This document shows, piece after piece, positions 33,752 through 43,819 of a stretch of 64,000 nucleotides of DNA. This stretch comes from Phytophthora hibernalis (taxonomy: Eukaryota; Oomycota; Peronosporomycetes; Peronosporales; Peronosporaceae). The DNA lies in contig JAAKBF010000238.1 of assembly GCA_012656075.1 (NCBI GenBank), positions 1 to 64,000 on the forward strand, in the 5' to 3' direction. Positions within the stretch are counted from its first letter, which is position 1. Every line of letters begins with the position of its first letter. The notes under the pieces are model-generated. The model made no database searches, was not told the origin of the DNA, and saw only the letters and a program-made list of their open reading frames with translations. A program made the translations under genes and the position numbers.

Positions 33752-35038
33752 TCATGGATCAGCGAGTACGGCAACAGTCGAGATGGGGAATTGGTGATCC
33801 ATGCGCGCTGTGTATCGGGGCTTTGCCGGCGAAGGTGCCTCTGTTATGGTGGTCTCAGTAGCGGCTTTCGAATTTAAACCTGTATCCTGCTGCTGCACCA
33901 CACTTGTCGATGCGCTTGCTTGGAGAGTATCATCATCGGAAGCCATCCATGACGCCGACTCTGCCTCGTTTTCTCGCTGATTTTGCGACTCTGTTTCATT
34001 AGTTTGCACCTGCTCCATAAACCGCTGCGGCTTCACTGTGAAGCATCAAAATCACGAATTAGACTCAGCAGAAACGTGTCATCAATGAGTCCCAGATCTT
34101 ACAGAACGCATCCGTGGCTGCCCTAGCATCTTTAGGAAGATTGACGAAGCCCACAGAGGAGCCGATCGTGCTTCGGCACGCCGACGGTAGCCGATGGAGA
34201 TAACCGTGACCGACTTCCGCACCCAACACTCCGTCACCTCCCCAGCGCTCGGTAGGCACGATCGACACGATGCGAACCTGGTCCTCTAGCGAGCTGGCAA
34301 ACAGCACACACATCAGCCAACCTTTTAGCAGATAAAAAGTGACCACCTACTTATACACATAACACTGGAACGACCCGTCCAGTGCGTCCAGGATCTCGTC
34401 GTGCAGGTCCTCGGCGTCAGTGAAGACCCGCTCGGGCGTGCCAAGCAGAAAGTCCGCGTCCGCTCGAAGTCCTGCGCGCTCCGCCGGCGACGACTCTGCC
34501 ACATTCTGCACCCATTTACATCCACATTCTGAGATCTCTGGTCGCCACATTTTGCAACGTGTTGCCACGTACGAGCACGTGCAGCAGCTGGTCCTCGGCG
34601 CCCTCGTACGAGTCGAAGCGGATGGTGACACCCAGAAGGCCCTTGCCCGGCCACTTGCGACTGGGCGTGAGCTGCAGCTCCCGCGTCGTCTGCGCCTTGA
34701 CGTTGAACACCTTGAGCTGCATGGGGCGGTCCTCACTCTGCGCGATGAGCTCCATGAGGGTTGCGTCCCTAGTGTCCTAAAATAGAACACGTCACAGAAG
34801 ATTCGATTAGGCACTGCCGGTAGGCGGCTTTAAGTGCGTACTTACGAGGCGGATGCCGTTGGCCTCGAATATGAAGTCGAAGAAGCTCACGAAGCCCACG
34901 GCCGACGCCGGAGACTGCTCCTGGATGCCCAACACACGGAAGCCACAGCTCTCGCCGCCTTCGACCGCGTTGTCGTCTCTGCTGGCGTCATGGCGATGCT
35001 CCTCCTCCCCCAGCGAGCGTCGAGCTCTCGTTGCCCAT
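33752..35038 (-). CDS. GRASP55/65-type Golgi reassembly-stacking protein
   Basis: A peripheral Golgi protein with tandem PDZ-like GRASP domains. Start ATG 35038 gives MGNESSTLAG, a plausible N-myristoylation signal. Exons 35038-34847, 34776-34573, 34505-34351, 34294-34103 and 34035-33752 join by introns of 56-71 nt (GTAAGT, GTACGT, GTAGGT, GTAAGA donors). First PDZ: CGFRVLGIQEQSPASAVGF, FFDFIFEANGIRL, LQLTPSRKWPGKGLLGVTIR. Second: HVLNVAESSPAERAGLRADA, DALDGSFQCYVYN, RIVSIVPTERWGGDGVLGAE, HGYLHRLP. The C-terminus is a polar, Gln/Ser-rich tail, as in the family. The only defect is one extra C (G on the coding strand) in the run 35007-35011 soon after the start. Convergent with ABC copy 2. Confidence 0.9.
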
Positions 35039-37800
35039 TGTGGCTTCGACTTTGCGAATGTGGCTGTGCCGCCACAAACAACCACATTTAGATCAGCACT
35101 AAGTACGAAAACATGACATCGATGAAGAGCAAATGACAAAGTTTTACGAAGTATATGTGAATGATGTTATATTTCACGTAGTTCTCGGAATAAGAAAGTC
35201 TCCGCACGGTGTGCTAGGAAGAACGAAAGTTATTAGATGATTGATTGTATCGTCATCGAACATACGCGGCTTGCCTCTACAGTTGGCAGCGAAGATGAAG
35301 CAAGCTGGTGTAGTGATGGGAGATCAGAAGGTAAAGCATGATTCTGCTCAACGCACGGGAGTACGCGACCGCACGCGGTGCGAATCGCCATCCCCGCACT
35401 CATACAAGAGGTGTCAGAATATAAAGCTATTCATCACTTATCCCACGCACTAAACTGCACTACACAACACGCAATAGGTGTACGGAGAGTTCCTCAGTAA
35501 AAACAGCCAGTTTATATCCTCATTCTTCTTCGGACGGTAATTCCAAAACAAAAGTTGGACATCACTGGAACCTCCTTGTAAATCGATGATCGTCTGCCTT
35601 TATGAACCTGTGCCTGCAAGTCGCAATTGTCGGAATGCCGACCCAACTGCCGCACCCGCACCGACACTGCTGCAACGTCCAACACCAATGGTTGGCACAC
35701 TCTGCAATTGGCTAGCAAAGCACGTAATTACGCGTCGTAAAAACGGTAAATATGGTGTGGAGCACACAAGTACGGATTTTAAGGTTATCGTTGCGAGTGT
35801 CATGCAGCGAACAGCAATGCGTGCTGCGTTGCGTGGCTTGCGTTGCAATTTGCTGCCTGTGCTATCTGTCGGCCATGAGATAATGGAAACGACGGCGAGG
35901 CAATGGGGATGGGCGCAGGCCCGTTTCCGATCTTCTTCTCGTGTAAGCTGATTTGGAGTTTCGTCGCAGTGGTGCTGCGAGCAGGCAGCCCAGCAATGCT
36001 GAGCAATGCTGGGCTGCCTGCAGCAATGCTGCCAACATGGCTGTCGACGCAGGCCTCGATGATTTTTTCGCGCTGTCCAACATGAACGCGGCGGCCTTCA
36101 TCTCATTTTGGTGCTCTTTAGTCGAATTATTGTTACCGATACCGGTACATGTATATTACCGGCAGAGCTTGGCTGAAAAGAATATGATGCATTATGATTG
36201 GCTGATCGTTATGGAAGGAGGTACCGATACCGTACCGGTACCCAGCGTTGTTGTTGGCCCATACCGGTACGTGTAATGGTAATTGTTTTTTAATATTAAA
36301 ATTTAGGCACGTGCTAGTGGTACAAAACGAGTCTACTGAAACTTAATATTTGTGGAGGTTATGTATGATTTAGAGTCTTTTTCTACATCGTATAAACTTT
36401 GAAGTCGCCTGGAGGACGGATGTCATCTTGCTTCAAATCATGAAAGTCGGAGATGCCGACAGGAAAACTACTCCCGAGCATCACCCTTGAAAACCCTGAG
36501 AGCGGTGACACAACCTAAGCGGAGCTAGGTGTGATCCTGCTTGGTCCTGGGTTGAAGCCCGCGTGCTGCGCAGACGGATCTTTAAAACGCAGGCGTTGTT
36601 TCGGCCTGCCGAGCGAGTTGCTTTCACTCCCCTTTATCCCGGGGATGTGTTGTTTTGGACCACTAGTCAGAACCATATTAAAATACAATGTTGACATTGT
36701 CTTCTTGTTTGTATTGCGATAAACTTGACATAATTCGTGTGTCAGACGTAAATCTTGTCCAACATTTATAAAGTCATTGGTGCTTCCAATACAATTGAAG
36801 CATTGTACTAAATTACATTACATTTATTGTAATTGTTTGGTACAAATTTTCCTTACATGTATTGCAATAGTAGAATTGGCACAACGCTAACATCGCGCTG
36901 TTGGTCCTGAAGCTGCCTCTAATCGAAATTGCGCTGGTTGCCGCTGCCAGCAAGACCGTGGAGCTTTGCATGGGCATTCCGCTCGACACGTTGCCTCGGC
37001 GCAACCGGACGCTCTTGAAGTGAAAGTCTCCATGGAGTGAGATCGTCTCATGTGAGCAGAAGATGCCGCCATCTGGAGGCACAAGGCATCAAGTTGCGCG
37101 GATCAACACTAACAACCGGAAGTTGGTACTTTTGCCGCCGCCACTCGGCCAATGGCCGCGCCCAAACGCCCGGATCGCACCACCCTCATGGCAAAATCGC
37201 CACAACTGCACAACGGTAGCCATTTGTCTCAACAGCACCGTCTCCAGTCGCAGTCAACGGCGTCAAATTCAAATCCCAGGAAAACCGAGCAGACACCAGC
37301 AAAACTCAAATGTTGCCGCAAACGGTGCTCCAGGCCAAAATTCACGGTCGCGTTCCGCGAAAACTCCACTTTTGTCCCTCCAACTCAGCAGCAAAGCAAA
37401 GGAATTTTGGTGATTTTCCGGCAACGGATCCGTTTCAGCATGAAAAGAGCAGGTTCGCGTCTTAGTCGGCGCCACGTCACACGTCGCCTTCTTCGGACGC
37501 AAAGTCTGCCGAGGCACTCACACACTGCAGCCACGACTGGCACCACGCACTGTGCAGACACACTGCACAGCACCCCCAAGTCCTACATTCTGCCGCTGCC
37601 AGCCAGCCATGGGCAAAACTCAGGATCCGACAAAATGCAGGTGCACTCGCTTATTCTTCCAATTCCCGATCGTTTCCCTCTGCCAAAACACACTTGTCCC
37701 CAGTATACTGCGGTGGTCGTCTGATTGCCTTCGTATGCGAAACGGGCGATTCCGCAACAACGGCCGTGTACCCATTCAGAATTCAGATCGCGCCCGCTCC
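35039..37800. other. 2.8-kb gene-poor interval with palindromic repeats
   Basis: No gene could be supported. The stretch contains a strong hairpin (35981-36021), several TACCGGTA-type palindromes between 36130 and 36275 and AT-rich tracts. Short ORFs (35586-35951, 36531-36722, 37152-37724 on +) have no recognisable domains. A small plus-strand stretch near 36900-37020 (SKTVELCMGIPLDTLPRRNR) may be a decayed exon. Confidence 0.5.
35981..36021. repeat. inverted repeat, 15-bp perfect stem
   Basis: GCAGGCAGCCCAGCA (35981-35995) pairs perfectly with 36007-36021 around an 11-base loop that itself repeats AGCAATGCTG. Function unknown. Confidence 0.8.
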
Positions 37801-37818
37801 GCTCATTATCCAATTTGC
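37801..37818 (+). promoter_or_regulatory. oomycete initiator element of the kinase gene
   Basis: GCTCATTATCCAATTTGC is an almost exact match to the oomycete core initiator (GCTCATTYYNCAWTTT) and lies 42 bp before the kinase ATG at 37860. It is the clearest promoter signal in the window. Confidence 0.75.
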
Positions 37819-37859
37819 GCGCTTCGTATTATAATATTAACCCGCAAATATCCTCCGAC

Positions 37860-38957
37860 ATGATGGCGGCAAAGTTGGACGACTATGTGATTCAGCGACG
37901 ACTGGCGCCCGCGCTCTTCGGCGACGTGTTGCTGTGCCAGCACAAGCCCTCGGGCGACCTCGTGGCCGTCAAGCGCGTGCTGCAGAGCGCCGCCAGCGCG
38001 CAGCTCACACTGGCGAGCAACAAGAAGGTGCGCGAGAATGTGACGCTCGAGCGCGCGCTGTACCACCAACTCAACCGCGTGGGAGGCCACCGCCACCTGC
38101 TCAAGCTGCGCGACGAGATCGAGTTCGACGGGTATCTGTACCTCGTGTCGAGCTTCTGCGCGCGCGGCGAGCTATATGAGCTCGTGAGTGCGGCCCCAGA
38201 CGGCAAGCTGCCGCTGCCCGTCGTCACGCGCTACATGCGGCAGATCGCCAGCGGCGTCCAGTTCCTGCACGCCGCGGGCTTCGCGCACCGCGACCTGTCG
38301 CTCGAGAACGTGCTCGTGACGACGGACGACCAGTGCCAGGTGTGCGACTTCGGACTCGCGGCGTCCACGGCGCAGCGCAGCCGCGAGACCGTGGGCAAGC
38401 TCTTCTACATGGCACCCGAGGTGCTGGCGGGCGTGCAGTACGACGCCGCCAAGGCCGACGTCTGGTCGCTCGGCGTCATGCTTTTCATCATGCTCATCGG
38501 CGCGCCGCCCGTCGAGACGGCGTCGGCCTCGGACGCGCGCTTCCGCCTCATCGCCAACAAGGGTGTGCGGAAGCTCATCGACCGCTGGGGACTCACGGAC
38601 GAGCTGCCCACGGCGGCCATTGACCTGTTGGCTGCTATGCTCGAGGTGGACCCGGACCAGCGCCTTTCGATGGACGACGTGGTGGCGCACCCGTTCCTGC
38701 TGCGCTCCAGCGCCCTCGTGTCGCCCCAACAGGTCGCCAACAGCTACAGCAAACACAGGCCGCAGCCCACGGCCTCGTTCTCGTCCGTGTCGTCCATGTA
38801 CTCGGCGCGCCCCGAGTCAGACAGCATCGAGCGCAGTGGCTGCCGTCTCTTCTTCCACAAGATCCACCGCTTGTTCTCGCGCCGGCATAACAAGCGCATC
38901 ATGGCCGTGCACGGATCCAAGCGCGCGCACGCCAAGCGCCTCGCGAACGCCGCCTGA
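37860..38957 (+). CDS. serine/threonine protein kinase, CAMK-like
   Basis: An intact intronless 365-residue kinase. The N-lobe has an atypical glycine loop (RRLAPALFGDVLL), the catalytic Lys in LVAVKRVLQ and a C-helix Glu in VTLERALY. The catalytic loop is FAHRDLSLENVLV (HRDLSLEN, Ser in place of the usual Lys), then CDFGLA instead of IDFGLS, APE in MAPEVLAG, DVWSLGVMLFIMLIGAPPVE, and the C-lobe Arg motif DPDQRLSMDDVVAHPFL. The tail is basic (LFFHKIHRLFSRRHNKRI). Lys missing from HRDLxxEN, together with the poor Gly loop, may mean altered activity, although oomycete kinases of this type often have HRDLSLEN. ATG 37860 was chosen as the first after the initiator; 37863 is a second in-frame ATG. 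It uses GC-rich codons. A related decayed fragment is at 41020-41335. Confidence 0.88.
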   Translation: MMAAKLDDYVIQRRLAPALFGDVLLCQHKPSGDLVAVKRVLQSAASAQLTLASNKKVRENVTLERALYHQLNRVGGHRHLLKLRDEIEFDGYLYLVSSFCARGELYELVSAAPDGKLPLPVVTRYMRQIASGVQFLHAAGFAHRDLSLENVLVTTDDQCQVCDFGLAASTAQRSRETVGKLFYMAPEVLAGVQYDAAKADVWSLGVMLFIMLIGAPPVETASASDARFRLIANKGVRKLIDRWGLTDELPTAAIDLLAAMLEVDPDQRLSMDDVVAHPFLLRSSALVSPQQVANSYSKHRPQPTASFSSVSSMYSARPESDSIERSGCRLFFHKIHRLFSRRHNKRIMAVHGSKRAHAKRLANAA

Positions 38958-39358
38958 AGGTGGCTAGGTCGTCGTCTGCGTGGGCTCGCAGAGCTCGTGG
39001 TTGCTATCAATCGACCACAGCGCAAGAGCCTATCGGCTGATCCTGCCCACGCACTCGGGGGCCGCAGGACACTCGACATTGGGGGAACGTGTATTTATTC
39101 GACTGCGTGCCCGCAATTACCATCCATTTGTAAGACAAGAAGAAACATCAAAGTAGTCTAGATAGATAGACACATGTACGCATAGCGATAAAGCGCAAAG
39201 TAGACTTTGTCACCACCTGTCTTCCTTCCTACTTCAACCTGCGTTTCACCAGATACCAGAAGTAATGGTTTAACGCGCTGCGCGTTACGCACAAGATGTT
39301 GAGAAGCTTAATGTTTGGTTTCGACTTCTCTGAACTGAACGCAGTGCAGTAAAAGGCT
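38958..39358. other. intergenic region between two convergent genes
   Basis: About 400 bp between the kinase stop and the stop of the membrane protein gene. No coding signal. Confidence 0.5.
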
Positions 39359-40387
39359 CTAGACAATGTTCGATTTACTATCAACCGGCTGGGCGGCCCT
39401 GCCGGGAACCCAAGGTTGGTAGGACGCTTCCGGGGTGCGCTGGTTGTAGTAATTGTCTTGGTCCTCCTCGTGCTCGTACAGACGACTGCGCGCCTTGCAG
39501 TAGCACGCAAATACCGACACGACGGCCACCATGAAGATCAGCACGGTGCAGGAAATTGCCAGCACGATCTGCCACAGACTCAGCCCTTGGTCTTTTGCTG
39601 TTCAGTGAACAGTGTTCACAAAGAAAACGCTGTTTAGCCTGCATCTATACATACGTGGGCGATCCATACGTATTTACTCACTATTGCTGCCTGGCTCGCT
39701 ACTGGCGTTGTTCCCAGCCTTATCCTTTGAGTTTGAATTGCTGCTGACAGACGCAGAACTCGAGTCTGAAACGGAAGAAGAGAGATTTGTCGCTGAACCT
39801 GCAGAGGCCGAGGCACCTGCAAAGCAACACCAAGCAGTGAGTAAGCAATTGCGCGAATTCAGCTTCGATGGGTTGATCCCTACCGCTTGAAGTGTCATTC
39901 GGAGCGGATGAAGAAGACGCCACAATTGGGGCCGAAGTGGCCGGCACTGGTGATGGTGTGGAGGTCGTGCTGGTGGGCGAGTTGGTGGATGAGTTGGTCG
40001 GCAACCTGGACTCGAGCTCGCAGTTTCCGCAGTCCGTGCCGTAAGTGCAGGTGCCATCGTTGTTGATGGCAAAGCCGATGATAACACCTTGGGTCTTCTC
40101 GTAGCATTGGCCGCAATTACAGCCCCCTGCCCCAGTGCGCTCTCCTACCGTCGAGCCACTGCACGTGCATCCGGGAGTGCCGCCCGGTGCAAACCCCGTT
40201 AGGTCCGTCGTGTAGCAGATCTCGGCACATGCCGCTGCCTCCACTGTTGCGCCGTCAATAACAAACGAACAGAACGCAATTAGCTCGCCAGTATCGGAGA
40301 TCGAGAGCAGGTGTGTATTCAGATACCATGAGCGACCCAGGCAGTGGCCACGAGCAGCGCGAATAAGCTTACACGGCAAGAGCGCAT
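39359..40387 (-). CDS. secreted-type single-pass membrane protein, Cys-rich with mucin-like stalk
   Basis: Four exons (40387-40327, 40243-39884, 39816-39682, 39597-39359) join by introns of 83, 67 and 84 nt with clean GT-AG ends and no frame break, giving 264 residues. Order: signal peptide MRSCRVSLFALLVATAWVAH; a compact domain with about 12 Cys (CAEICYTTDL, GCTCSG, CNCGQCYEKTQG, CTYGTDCGNCE); a Ser/Thr/Pro-rich stalk (SSTNSPTSTTSTPSPVPATS and a Ser/Asn-rich exon 3) likely to be O-glycosylated; one membrane helix (IVLAISCTVLIFMVAVVSVF); and a cytoplasmic tail with many Tyr (RLYEHEEDQDNYYNQRTPEA). This is a type I surface protein or receptor-like layout. I do not recognise the family. There is no RXLR or LFLAK motif, so an effector role is not indicated. 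Confidence 0.82.
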
Positions 40388-41019
40388 GCTGACCAAGTCT
40401 TCAAACAGGCAATACACCACTAACTACAATATGCGATTAGTCGCTACAGGAAATTCCCATGGAGGCGAAGGAGCCAACGGACAACGTCGCGTAGTCATCC
40501 TCGAGGTTATACCCTTGGGCATCGTCGCTATAAATTGACGAGCCCTAGAACTTCAAGTTGGCGCGGATTGGTCGACCACTTCAACTTCAGTCGCTGAAGC
40601 ATGTGCCGTTTCGAGCATGAACTACATCGAACATCAAGCAAGTAACGCGCGAGCAAATGGCAAAAGTGCAGCATGATCAAGCACGACACAGCGAAATTTG
40701 CTTGGTGGCAGGCTGCACCGCATATATGTTTGCAAATTTTACTACACACTAGCTAACAGTAAGTGGTGTTTGCAACGTGTTTGTTTGTGCATCCTGCAGT
40801 TCTAAACAAGAGCTATTAATACGATGAGCTTCGCAGTAGCCATTGCTACTGGTGGTGTGTGGTGCGATGGAAGGTAGGGAACTACATAGATAATTTTTTA
40901 TTGGGAACGGAAACAGGAATGCGCTCAAACCAGAGCTGGATTGAGATGGCACGTGCCGGTACACGGACACTAGTCAACTTCATTGCTTGAACCAAGCGAG
41001 TCGAGAGCGCAAGCTGCTC
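40388..41019. other. gene-free stretch
   Basis: About 630 bp upstream of the membrane protein gene. Nothing coding recognised. Confidence 0.5.
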
Positions 41020-41335
41020 GCTCCTGGACGCGTGGGCAAGGCCTGGTACATAGCTCCGGAGGTGTCCGCCGCCAAAGAGCAGCGCGCATACCGTGTCCTG
41101 CTCGCTATCACGTTGGCTGGCGCTCCACTTGTCGAAAAACCCACGGGCGCGTGCGTCGCGTCTTCCCTCTGGGACGCTCCTGGAGAAGCTGCTAAACGTG
41201 AGTCAGCCAAGCGTCCGACGCTGGAGCAGTCGCTGAGCATCCGTTCCTGTCCTCCGAGCAACACCACACGTACACGTGCTTCACCAGGTGAACCAGTATC
41301 TGTTCCGCCACCATAATAAAACTCGTATATTAGCA
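41020..41335 (+). pseudogene. protein kinase C-lobe fragment
   Basis: A plus-strand stretch reads RVGKAWYIAPEVSAA, then ITLAGAPLVEKP, then AKRPTLEQSLS and, after a frame change, EHPFLSSEQ and FRHHNKTRI. These parallel the intact kinase at 37860-38957 (GKLFYMAPEVLAG, IMLIGAPPVETA, QRLSMDDVVAHPFL, FSRRHNKRI). The N-lobe and catalytic loop are absent and the central part is shortened, so this is a decayed paralogue. Its end abuts the FAM241-type gene on the other strand. Confidence 0.65.
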
Positions 41336-41706
41336 CTAGCGTCTCGGTTGCTGTGTCGACAGGAAGTAGGCGAAGGCCAGGAACACGAGTGCCCGCCAGC
41401 CGAAGAAGGCCGTGAGCAGCGCCGCCACCGCAAAGTGGATCTTCTGCACGGGGCGAGCGGGAAGTCCCAGCACCGCGGGGATTGTTACGGAGCCCTCGAG
41501 CCCCATCTGTCGCGCCAGTCCCTGCAGCGGTGAAGCTCCGGCCGGAGCAGCGGCGCCAGCGGCTTCGGTGGGGAAGCGTCTGCGCCTCCGCCTCCGTGCA
41601 CCGACCCGAAGCGTCTGTGCAGCAGCTGGTCCTGCTGCGGGTTCAGGCGCGCACGCACCCGCGGGTCGTCGTCCGGCACGATATCGCCATTGATAATGTG
41701 CACCAT
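41336..41706 (-). CDS. FAM241-family small membrane protein
   Basis: Starts at ATG 41706 with MVHIINGDIVPDDDPRVRAR, close to the N-terminal signature of animal FAM241 proteins (small ER/endolysosomal membrane proteins of poorly known function). A Gly/Pro/Ala linker follows, then LQGLARQMGLEGSVTIPAVL and a C-terminal hydrophobic segment (FAVAALLTAFFGWRALVFLA, FAYFLS) ending QQPRR at TAG 41336-41338. One base appears to be missing near 41555-41560 in a GC run; on either side the two halves match the family in order. About 123 residues. A weak initiator-like GTCATTCC lies about 20 bp upstream on the minus strand. Confidence 0.75.
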
Positions 41707-43528
41707 GTTGGCTGGTGATCTTGGAATGACTTTTGTCTTGGGAAAACGGAACGACGAAAACAGCTTTCTATTGGCTAAAACAAATGTTTTATTGACGTTT
41801 GCCCCGTCAAACCAGTTTAGGTACCGGTAACTTATATGATGAAAGTGCTTACGTCGACCAACTATCTCGATAAAGCCAGGCGAATAACCCTAGATCATGT
41901 GCCTGAAAAGCAACCAAAGTTGATCTCGCCGGCTTCGGCCGGCGAGATCAAGCGCAGCGCTGCAAGACTAGGGTCAAATGAACGGGCTTGGCCAGAGAGG
42001 TTTAGCATCGACGTGCGAAGCGAAGTCTTCGCGCGGTGTGCTGAACCTCGACATTTGCCACGCCACTCCCTCCGGGTGCTTAAGTTGCAGGATAGTTGGT
42101 TTTATGTCCATATAGTTGGTCTACGTAACGCAAAATCTAGTGGAACCAAATATTTGACTTGAATTCAGTATAATTTCAGCTTACATGCACACATGTTGGA
42201 GCCACACGATGTGGCAACAAAGTTTGATATAACCTCTTAATTTGAGTCATAAAATTCTTGTTCTGGCCCATTTACCTCTAGAGAACCCTGCACACCCTCA
42301 TTGACTCAAAGTCCATGCTTTAATATAAGAGCAGATGGGCGGTACTCCATTTTGGGTGGGTGGATTTAGAACATACTTAAGTAGGGTGAGGTCACGGTTT
42401 AAGCTTGAACTGTGTAAACATGTGCCTGCCGTCAAACATCTCAGTAAATACTTCAAGCTGAAGCTGCAGTGATACAAAGACCTACTGACATTGCTCTTAA
42501 CTCACAGGAGTGGAGGGTTAAAACGTTTTATTTTTAAATTTTATTTCGACCTAATTTCGGTTGGCGGCCAACTTTATGCACGTTTTTATTCTAGTGCGCC
42601 ACATAATTCTTTATTTGAGGCCATTTCATATGAGTCAAGCGTTCCATATGGAGACCAAACATGCCTCATATAAACGGGTTTGACTGTACTATTGCCAAAG
42701 CTGAGCCATTCCAATGCTTGAAATTGGAATGTTTGCACAACCGTATGCATAGTACGGTACAGTGTGTCGCGCACAACCGTATATAGTGTATAGTATACGG
42801 CGGAGTTACCAAAAATATATAGTATACTGCAACGACTGCGGGGACAACGAAAAGAGCCAATGTGTTTCAAAAGCGCGTGTTGAGTGTACTGTACGCGAAG
42901 TGCAGATTTATAACATGCACAGTGAACGATGTACTCTCGCTTGCCTCGAGCCGGAAGGGTATTACAAAAAGAGCTCCTACTGCGCCAGATTTGAAGTCTC
43001 CACGCCAGGTTTTGTGATCTTTTGTAAATTGTATCATCACAGCGGGGCCGACCGCCCGGTTATTGACTAATCGGTTTGTTTCGTTCTCGTACAGAAATGT
43101 TTTCATTTCAACCAATGGAAAGAGAGGATAGGGTCAGGATCGTGCTACCGATCGAAATCCGTGTGACAGTTGTTCGCAGTTAAATCCGATTTTAAACCGT
43201 CACGCTCGGTCATTTTCGTAATTTTCGGCATAGTTGGCGCAGTCAAGATGGTAGTGACAGTGCGTAAAGAAGGTGAACTTAGTATGGGAAAGAACCTCCA
43301 GTAGACATGCGAAAACACAGTAAAAGGCAGGTAGATAGACATTGCAGTGACCGACCGCCAGACAGAATGACAGACAGGACTCCTGGTTAAGAGAGGGAGA
43401 ATGTACATGTTGTCGAGAACATCTGTGAACCGTTGCTATGTATTTTATCGGTTACGCTTTTGTGGAACCTCTTATATCCTTGAACTCAGAGTACGTGTGC
43501 TCAAGGTCTTGCAGAAGCATCGAGAATC
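41707..43528. other. 1.8-kb gene-poor interval
   Basis: AT-rich, with a perfect TTCG-loop hairpin at 41920-41951 and short palindromic TAC/GTA-rich stretches near 42740-42830. No gene recognised. Confidence 0.5.
41920..41951. repeat. perfect 14-bp hairpin with TTCG tetraloop
   Basis: TTGATCTCGCCGGC, loop TTCG, then the exact complement. The closing pair is C-G, the arrangement that makes cUUCGg loops especially stable in RNA. Confidence 0.85.
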
Positions 43529-43819
43529 GTGGAGTGGTATGGCATCCTGCAGAACCGGCTTCTGCAGCTGAAGGCTGCAGACTTCGAAGCCGTCGCCACG
43601 ACTCCGCCGGTAAGCGCTGATAAGCGTAAGAGCGCTCCTGTACGGCTGACGCACTTGATCGAGCAGTGCGATTACTGGGTAGCAGTGTCTGGCGCTCAGA
43701 AACGACGTCAGCGCTCTTGCAAAGTCTGCGCGCTTCTTCGGAATGACCGAAAGAAGAAGTCATTCGCGACGACATACTTTTGCGAGCACTCCCCATCGAC
43801 GATGCAAAATTCTGGCTAT
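43529..43819 (+). pseudogene. PiggyBac-like transposase C-terminal fragment, interrupted by element A2
   Basis: The ORF contains QKRRQRSCKVCALLRNDRKK and TTYFCEHS with Cys pairs in a zinc-ribbon arrangement, like the C-terminal end of PiggyBac-type transposases (DDE_Tnp_1_7 class) common in oomycetes. In another frame the last codons read DDAKFWL just before the LTR starts at 43820, where a further Cys would be expected. The N-terminal catalytic part is not found upstream. A2 therefore probably inserted into this older transposon remnant. Confidence 0.55.

Noticed and set aside
35586..35951. 121-codon plus-strand ORF in the gene-poor interval
   Set aside because: No domain, no initiator, low-complexity ends. 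Not enough to call a gene.
36531..36722. Small ORF looked at as a possible tRNA-derived SINE
   Set aside because: No convincing A and B box spacing or poly(A) tail could be found.
39359..40387. Membrane protein considered as an RXLR or Crinkler effector
   Set aside because: It has a signal peptide but no RXLR, EER or LFLAK motif, and it carries a membrane helix, unlike secreted effectors.
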